Source: Tannerella sp. (GTDB lineage Bacteria > Bacteroidota > Bacteroidia > Bacteroidales > Tannerellaceae). Taken from it: 10,455 nt of DNA. The translations under genes were made by a program, and so were the position numbers. The stretch spans positions 1 through 10,455 of the forward strand of contig JAISGW010000091.1 in assembly GCA_031262895.1 (NCBI GenBank). Reading direction: 5' to 3'. The notes beneath the pieces are model-generated. The model saw nothing but the letters and a program-made list of their open reading frames with translations. It was not told where the DNA came from and did no database searches. The stretch's first letter is position 1. Every line of letters starts with the position of its first letter. Shown here in pieces: positions 6,572 to 10,455 of this stretch.

Positions 6572-7206
6572 ATTTCTCCGAAGAACTCCGGCCGGTGGAA
6601 ATCCGGCTGCGGAGTACCGACGGGACTCCAGCTGAGGTAATGCGGCTTGGATGTCCCGTCCGCGCATTTATAGAAGTTGGCCCATATCTTTTCCGGCATG
6701 CGCAGGGGGTCGAGTTCCATCAGGCCGAAGGGGATGGAGACGGACAATTCCCAGGCGTGGAGGCCGGTGTCTTCCGTGGGGATATGCATTTTCGGCAGGC
6801 TGCTGTGGCGGCGTATGAGCGCGTATTCCTCTTCTTTGAGCGGGAACTTTTCCACCCTCGACAGGCGCCTTGAAGCGTCGCAAGTCCCGATACAGTTGAA
6901 CTCAAAATTCATGTAATAGTTCTTGCCTGGCTTTTTCATGAAGAACTCCACACAACTGTCAAGGTAAACGGAAGAACCGTCTTGCGTCTGTTCGGCTTTC
7001 AGGGAAAAGCCCCTCACGAAGTAATGGAGATACAGGGCCGTGTCGCTGCGTGCGATGTCGAACACGGCAATAGGCTTGTAAGGGAAGGTATCCCAATTGG
7101 CCTGGTTGATATAATCGCGTTGCCCCTTGGACTCCAGCAGGAAATTGACGGAAGACAAATCCAAAACATCCAAAGCAGGCAAATAGGGGACTTTCAAGTG
7201 CTTCAT
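6562..7206 (-). CDS. Carbohydrate-binding family 9-like protein
   Basis: This 214-residue protein resembles the CBM9-like (CBM9_2) proteins of Bacteroidota. The N-terminus reads MKHLKVPYLPALD, the middle has SCVEFFMKKPGKNYYMNFEF and NCIGTCDASRR, followed by the charged REEY-like region, and the C-terminus has ANFYKCADGTSKPHYLSWSP then TPQPDFHRPEFFGEIYF, the usual family ending. CBM9 folds bind sugar chain ends when attached to enzymes; these stand-alone proteins have no proven role. There is no signal peptide or lipobox, so it is probably cytoplasmic, which is odd for a glycan-binding fold. It starts 13 bases after the LysE-family gene and is likely cotranscribed with it. Its stop overlaps the end of the gene on the other strand by 10 bases. 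Confidence 0.85.
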   Translation of the reverse strand: MKHLKVPYLPALDVLDLSSVNFLLESKGQRDYINQANWDTFPYKPIAVFDIARSDTALYLHYFVRGFSLKAEQTQDGSSVYLDSCVEFFMKKPGKNYYMNFEFNCIGTCDASRRLSRVEKFPLKEEEYALIRRHSSLPKMHIPTEDTGLHAWELSVSIPFGLMELDPLRMPEKIWANFYKCADGTSKPHYLSWSPVGTPQPDFHRPEFFGEIYF

Positions 7207-7219
7207 AACAGGAAGACAA

Positions 7220-7849
7220 TTATGATAGATGAACGATTTGCAGGATAATGCCTGCCAAGGCGAGGAGGATAAGCAGCCCCCCCACGATGCGGTTGAACAC
7301 CCAGATGCTGCGGATGTTGAACCATTTGCGCACCTTCGACACCAGATAGGTGATGCCGAACCACCAAAGCACGGCGCCTAAGCCTATGCAAAGGAGGCCT
7401 CCGGCCAGCATCCAAATAGAATAGGTCTGCAAGACGAAATCGAAATGCGCGAACAGGCCGATGTAAAACAAGACAATGAGCACGTTGCTGAAGGTAAGCA
7501 GGAAGCCGGTGACAAGGCCGTGCGTATAGGAGACTTTGCCTTCCTGCCGCTTTTGCAGACTGGCTACCGGATTGGACAGGAAAGTGTATAAGCCGAACAG
7601 ACCCAGCACTAAACTCCCGCCTAATTGCAGAAGTGCGTGGTTACTTTCAATAAAGGCCACCACGAAGCCCATTCCCAGGCAGGTGATAGTGGCATAAAGC
7701 ACGTCGGAGAGCATGGCGCCCACGCCCGTGAAAAAGCCGTACCAACGCCCCTTGCTCAAGGTCCGTTGGATGCACAACACACCTACCGGCCCCATCGGTG
7801 CCGATACCAGCAGCCCTATCACAAGTCCTTTGCCTATCAGTCCCAGCAT
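7220..7849 (-). CDS. LysE-family transporter
   Basis: This 209-residue membrane protein has about six hydrophobic segments. The N-terminal region carries the LysE/RhtB signature: VSAPMGPVGVLCIQRTLSKG (15-34), then GRWYGFFTGVGAMLSDVLYA, followed by a cytoplasmic loop (NPVASLQKRQEGK) and three more membrane segments. The family exports amino acids such as lysine, homoserine or threonine; the Bacteroidota members are uncharacterised as far as I know, so the substrate is open. A well-formed promoter (-33 TTG, 19 bases, -7 TACCTTTG) lies just upstream on the minus strand. It leads a two-gene unit with the CBM9-like gene. Confidence 0.88.
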   Translation of the reverse strand: MLGLIGKGLVIGLLVSAPMGPVGVLCIQRTLSKGRWYGFFTGVGAMLSDVLYATITCLGMGFVVAFIESNHALLQLGGSLVLGLFGLYTFLSNPVASLQKRQEGKVSYTHGLVTGFLLTFSNVLIVLFYIGLFAHFDFVLQTYSIWMLAGGLLCIGLGAVLWWFGITYLVSKVRKWFNIRSIWVFNRIVGGLLILLALAGIILQIVHLS

Positions 7850-7871
7850 TCAAAAAGTCTCATTTTTGAGG

Positions 7872-7901
7872 CAAAGGTACGATTTTTTGAAGCGCAGGCA
7901 A
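7872..7901 (-). promoter_or_regulatory. Bacteroidota-type promoter for the LysE-family gene
   Basis: Read on the minus strand, TTG (7901-7899) is followed by exactly 19 bases and TACCTTTG (7879-7872). This matches the Bacteroidota consensus TTTG/TTG - 19 to 21 bases - TAnnTTTG. The -7 box ends 22 bases before the start codon at 7849. It is the best-formed promoter in the window. Confidence 0.75.
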
Positions 7902-7920
7902 TTTTTTGAGGCGGCCACCG

Positions 7921-7928
7921 TATCTTTG
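7921..7928 (+). promoter_or_regulatory. Bacteroidota -7 box upstream of the M28 lipoprotein gene
   Basis: TATCTTTG fits TAnnTTTG and lies 31 bases before ATG 7960. The 13-mer CGTATCTTTGCAG at 7919-7931 is identical to that in front of typA. A TTG at a 19-21 base spacing is absent; two copies of ATTTTTTGA (7882-7890 and 7901-7909, 19 bases apart) lie upstream, one on each side of the position where the -33 would be expected. It is divergent from the LysE promoter, their -7 boxes about 40 bases apart. Confidence 0.6.
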
Positions 7929-7959
7929 CAGTCAGCTGAAAAGAAAGCAGTTCCGGTTT

Positions 7960-8955
7960 ATGATTAAATTCTACCCTCTTCTATTGGCCTTAGCCCTTGC
8001 CTCTTGTGCACACAAGGGCGCAGGACGTGCGGCCGAAACGGCTGCCGCCGGAGAAACGGTTGCCGCCGTTCACGTTCCCGATTTCCAAGCCGACAGCGCC
8101 TACCGTTTTGTGGACGAACAGGTGGCTTTCGGGCCGCGCGTCCCCAATACGCCCGCCCACAAAGCCTGCGGCGACTTCCTCGCCGCCACCCTGAAACGTT
8201 TCGGCGCCCAAGTCTACGTGCAACAGATGACGCTCACCGCCTATAACGGCACCAAATTAGACTGCCGCAATATCATCGGCTCCTACAAGCCTGCGGCCCG
8301 GAAGCGCGTCCTGCTCTTCGCCCATTGGGATTCGCGCCCCTACGCCGACAATGACAGCGACCCGAAAGAACAACGCAAACCCATAGATGGCGCCGACGAC
8401 GGCGCCAGCGGCGTGGGCGTGCTCCTCGAAATGGCCCGGCTGATGGACAAGCAGGCACCCGATGTGGGCGTGGACATCCTCTTCACCGACGCGGAAGATT
8501 ACGGTGTCCCCTCGTTCTCCTCGCAACGCGACGACGACAACAGCTGGTGCCTCGGCACCCAGTTCTGGGCACGCAACCCGCATACACCCAATTACCATGC
8601 CCAATACGGCATCCTGCTGGATATGGTGGGCGCGAAGAACGCCACCTTTTATAAGGAATACACCTCGCAGGCTCAAGCCCCTTCCTTGGTGGAAAAGATT
8701 TGGGACACGGCCCGTAACTTAGGCTACGGTAACTTCTTCATAGATGCCGATGGCGGCTCCATCGTGGACGACCATCTCTACGTCATCTCTGGACGCGGCA
8801 TTCCCTGCGTCGACATCATCAATTATGCCCCCGACAACAAGCGCGGCTTCGCCGACTATTGGCATACCCATGCCGACAACATGCAAATCATCAGCCGCGA
8901 AACGCTCAAAGCTGTCGGGCAAACCCTGCTGAATGTTATCTATAAGGAAAGGTAA
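7960..8955 (+). CDS. Lipoprotein glutaminyl-peptide cyclotransferase (M28 fold)
   Basis: This 331-residue protein begins with a lipoprotein signal, MIKFYPLLLALALASC, with lipobox L-A-S-C and lipidation at C16. The mature part has the M28-fold zinc enzyme motifs of type II glutaminyl cyclases: AHWDSRPYAD (121-130), GADDGASG with zinc ligand D147, FTDAEDYG with E179/D180 in place of the E-E of the human enzyme, GILLDMVGA (D221), DDHLYVISGRGIP (H272) and WHTHADN (H302). These enzymes turn an N-terminal glutamine into pyroglutamate; the periplasmic cyclases of Porphyromonas, Tannerella and Prevotella are of this type. An aminopeptidase role is the alternative, but the single-zinc motif set favours cyclase. 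The frame extends upstream to a TTG at 7906, but the -7 box at 7921-7928 lies inside that stretch, so ATG 7960 is the start. sufE follows 5 bases after its stop. Confidence 0.88.
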   Translation: MIKFYPLLLALALASCAHKGAGRAAETAAAGETVAAVHVPDFQADSAYRFVDEQVAFGPRVPNTPAHKACGDFLAATLKRFGAQVYVQQMTLTAYNGTKLDCRNIIGSYKPAARKRVLLFAHWDSRPYADNDSDPKEQRKPIDGADDGASGVGVLLEMARLMDKQAPDVGVDILFTDAEDYGVPSFSSQRDDDNSWCLGTQFWARNPHTPNYHAQYGILLDMVGAKNATFYKEYTSQAQAPSLVEKIWDTARNLGYGNFFIDADGGSIVDDHLYVISGRGIPCVDIINYAPDNKRGFADYWHTHADNMQIISRETLKAVGQTLLNVIYKER

Positions 8956-8960
8956 AAAAC

Positions 8961-9383
8961 ATGTCTACTATCAATGAATCGCAAGACGAAGTCGTCGAAG
9001 AGTTTTCCGCCTTCGACGACTGGATGGACAAATATTCCCTGCTTATTGAGCTGGGCAACGCCCTGCCGCCGCTCGACGAATGCTATAAAACGGAAAACAA
9101 CCTGATTGAAGGCTGCCAAAGCCGCGTTTGGCTGCAGGCCGATTACAAGGACGGCCTGCTCTGTTTCCGGGGCGACAGCGACGCCGTCATCGTCAAGGGC
9201 ATCGTAGCCTTGCTGCTGCGCGTGCTCTCGGGGCACAGCCCGAAGGAAATCATAGACGCAGACCTCTATTTCATCGACAAAATAGGTCTCCGCACCCATC
9301 TCTCCCCCACGCGTTCCAACGGTCTGTTAGCCATGCTGAAGCAGATGCGCCTTTACGCCCTGGCCTTTTCGCAAAAGACTTGA
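8961..9383 (+). CDS. sufE: Fe-S cluster assembly sulfur acceptor SufE
   Basis: This 140-residue cytoplasmic protein is of standard SufE length. Its core shows IELGNALPPLDECYKTENNL (29-48) and IEGCQSRVWL (49-58); C52 is the conserved cysteine that accepts persulfide from the SufS cysteine desulfurase and passes it to SufB. Later family features include FRGDSDAVIVKGIVALLLRV and LRTHLSPTRSNGLLAML. The start ATG lies 5 bases after the stop of the glutaminyl cyclase gene, and the helix-hairpin-helix gene starts 20 bases downstream, so the three form one operon. The sufBCDS genes are not in this window. Confidence 0.95.
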   Translation: MSTINESQDEVVEEFSAFDDWMDKYSLLIELGNALPPLDECYKTENNLIEGCQSRVWLQADYKDGLLCFRGDSDAVIVKGIVALLLRVLSGHSPKEIIDADLYFIDKIGLRTHLSPTRSNGLLAMLKQMRLYALAFSQKT

Positions 9384-9403
9384 ACCTATAATATAAATGT
9401 AAT

Positions 9404-10018
9404 ATGAAAAGAAAAAACCACTGGAAGGACCTCCTTTATTTCTCCTCAACCGAACGCCGCGCCTTGAGCCTTTTGCTCGGCCTGCTCGTCGCTTTGTGTA
9501 TCCTCCTGGCTATCGCGCCGCCGAAGGGCGGCAAACTTGAAAGTACGACGGCCAGCGTTTCGCCGCTGCTGCCGCAACGGCCGCCCAAATATCCCCGGCA
9601 AGAGAAATTCGCGCCGGGTACGAAAGTCGAACTCAACGCAGCCGACACCAGCACTTTGAAGAAAGTCCCCGGCATAGGCAGTTCTTATGCCCGGCGTATC
9701 GTGGGCTACCGGCGGCTTCTGGGCGGCTTTTATGCTGTAAGCCAACTGCGCGAACTCTACGGCATGGACGAGGAACGCTTCCTCTCTCTAAAAGATTGGT
9801 TTTATGTGGAGACTTCCCTGCTCCGGCCCTTGGCTGTCAACCGGCTGACAGCCGATTCGCTGGCTAAGCATCCCTACCTCAGTTACCGACAATCCAAAGC
9901 CATCTATCGCCTGCGAAAACAAAAGGGTCGGTTGGAAGGTTGGAACAACCTCATCCTCTTAGACGAATTCACCGAAATTGACCGGCAAAGGCTGGCAGCA
10001 TACCTGTCTTTCCGCTGA
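9404..10018 (+). CDS. Membrane-anchored helix-hairpin-helix protein (ComEA-like)
   Basis: This 204-residue protein has a short basic N-terminus, one membrane segment (about 20-38), a proline-rich linker (about 40-72) and a helix-hairpin-helix region. The first HhH reads VELNAADTSTLKKVPGIGSS (75-94) followed by YARRIVGYRRLLGGFYAVSQL; its VPGIG hairpin is the DNA-backbone contact loop. A second, degenerate repeat follows (VNRLTADSLAKHPYLSYRQS, 145-164, then KAIYRLRKQKGRL). HhH pairs bind DNA without sequence specificity. The layout resembles ComEA, the DNA receptor in competence, but such proteins are widespread in Bacteroidota and have not been shown to act in uptake, so a role in DNA binding at the inner membrane is the most I can infer. 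It ends the cyclase-sufE operon. Confidence 0.82.
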   Translation: MKRKNHWKDLLYFSSTERRALSLLLGLLVALCILLAIAPPKGGKLESTTASVSPLLPQRPPKYPRQEKFAPGTKVELNAADTSTLKKVPGIGSSYARRIVGYRRLLGGFYAVSQLRELYGMDEERFLSLKDWFYVETSLLRPLAVNRLTADSLAKHPYLSYRQSKAIYRLRKQKGRLEGWNNLILLDEFTEIDRQRLAAYLSFR

Positions 10019-10068
10019 AAAGGCGGGGGCATTTCCGGCACTGCCGCACACGTCTCGAATTTATTGTG

Positions 10069-10076
10069 TACTTTTG
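10069..10076 (+). promoter_or_regulatory. Possible -7 promoter box upstream of etfB
   Basis: TACTTTTG fits TAnnTTTG and lies 46 bases before the etfB start. No TTG is found 19-21 bases upstream. The 104-base gap before etfB contains no other recognisable element, and no clear terminator for the preceding gene. Confidence 0.45.
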
Positions 10077-10122
10077 GGGCGTTTTTCGGAAGAAATTTCT
10101 TGTTTAATAACGAATAAAAGTT

Positions 10123-10455
10123 ATGAATGTCAAGATTATCGTACTCGCCAAGCAGGTGCCGGATACGCGCAATGTGGGAAAAGATGCCATGAAGGCCGAC
10201 GGGACAGTGAACCGCGCCGCCCTGCCGGCCATCTTCAACCCCGAAGACCTGAATGCCCTCGAACAAGCCTTGCGTCTGAAAGACGCGTTGCCCGGAACGA
10301 GCGTCACCCTGTTGACCATGGGGCCGGGCCGGGCCGCCGAAATCATACGGGAAGGCCTCTATCGAGGCGCCGACGGCGGCTATCTCCTTACCGACAGGGC
10401 CTTTGCGGGCGCCGACACCTTGGCCACCTCCTACGCGCTTTCCATGGCTATTCGC
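10123..10455 (+). CDS. etfB: Electron transfer flavoprotein beta subunit, N-terminal part (partial)
   Basis: The first 111 residues are present and the gene runs off the window edge. It opens MNVKIIVLAKQVPDTRNVGK, then shows FNPEDLNALEQALRLKD, VTLLTMGPGRAAEIIREGLY and GADTLATSYALSMAI; these match the EtfB/FixA adenine-nucleotide binding fold. EtfB pairs with EtfA, which holds FAD, and passes electrons from acyl-CoA dehydrogenases or similar flavoenzymes; in anaerobes it can also take part in electron bifurcation. ATG 10123 gives the conserved N-terminus; the ATG 4 bases later is out of frame. It probably starts an etfB-etfA unit continuing past the window. Confidence 0.93.
   Translation, partial: MNVKIIVLAKQVPDTRNVGKDAMKADGTVNRAALPAIFNPEDLNALEQALRLKDALPGTSVTLLTMGPGRAAEIIREGLYRGADGGYLLTDRAFAGADTLATSYALSMAIR

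Noticed and set aside
6430..6873. Plus-strand open frame (147 codons) across the DUF6249-like and CBM9-like genes
   Set aside because: It is out of frame with the first gene and antisense to the second, and has no start signal.
7906..7959. TTG start at 7906 for the M28 lipoprotein gene
   Set aside because: It would place the -7 promoter box inside the coding region and bury the lipoprotein signal peptide behind 18 extra residues.
10019..10050. Possible terminator hairpin after the HhH gene
   Set aside because: GCGG and CCGC arms can pair only with a 3-base bulge and no T-run follows, so the evidence is too weak.

Overview
The window looks like a piece of a Bacteroidales (Bacteroidota) chromosome of fairly high GC content. 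Three things point there. The gene set is typical: a Bacteroidota-type ArgE-like deacylase, TypA, LptB, a CBM9-like protein, a lipoprotein glutaminyl cyclase of the M28 fold, and EtfB. Shine-Dalgarno sequences are weak or absent. Several intergenic gaps carry the Bacteroidota -7 box TAnnTTTG, once with a correctly spaced -33 TTG. The genus cannot be fixed from the sequence alone. All genes look like core, vertically inherited genes; I see no transposase, integrase, phage gene, RNA gene or CRISPR array.

Layout. (1) 1-1235: the 3' end of ribF, translationally coupled through TAATG to an M20 deacylase (argE-like). (2) 1333-5863: a plus-strand run of typA, a GNAT acetyltransferase, lptB and an EamA/DMT transporter, starting behind a -7 box and with gaps of 3, 17 and 41 bases. 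(3) 5864-6142: a 279-base non-coding gap filled mostly by four 42-bp tandem repeats. (4) 6143-6571: a small membrane protein, converging with a 10-base overlap on the next unit. (5) 7849-6562, minus strand: a LysE-family exporter followed by a CBM9-like protein. (6) 7850-7959: a divergent promoter region. (7) 7960-10018: a plus-strand operon of glutaminyl cyclase lipoprotein, sufE and a membrane-anchored helix-hairpin-helix protein. (8) 10123 to the end: the start of etfB, probably the first gene of an etfBA unit.

The genes cover housekeeping work: flavin cofactor synthesis (ribF) and a flavoprotein that uses it (etfB), arginine synthesis (argE-like), ribosome-linked GTPase function (typA), lipopolysaccharide export (lptB), periplasmic N-terminal pyroglutamate formation (M28 cyclase) and Fe-S cluster assembly (sufE).

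The most unusual part is the non-coding DNA around the EamA gene. Its leader is a 14-bp tandem repeat (about three copies, 4887-4928). Its 3' side carries the 42-bp array (5872-6039), in which every unit holds two inverted repeats, with some paired base changes between units that keep the arms complementary. I have no name for this element; it could be a multi-site operator, a structured 3' RNA or a neutral minisatellite.
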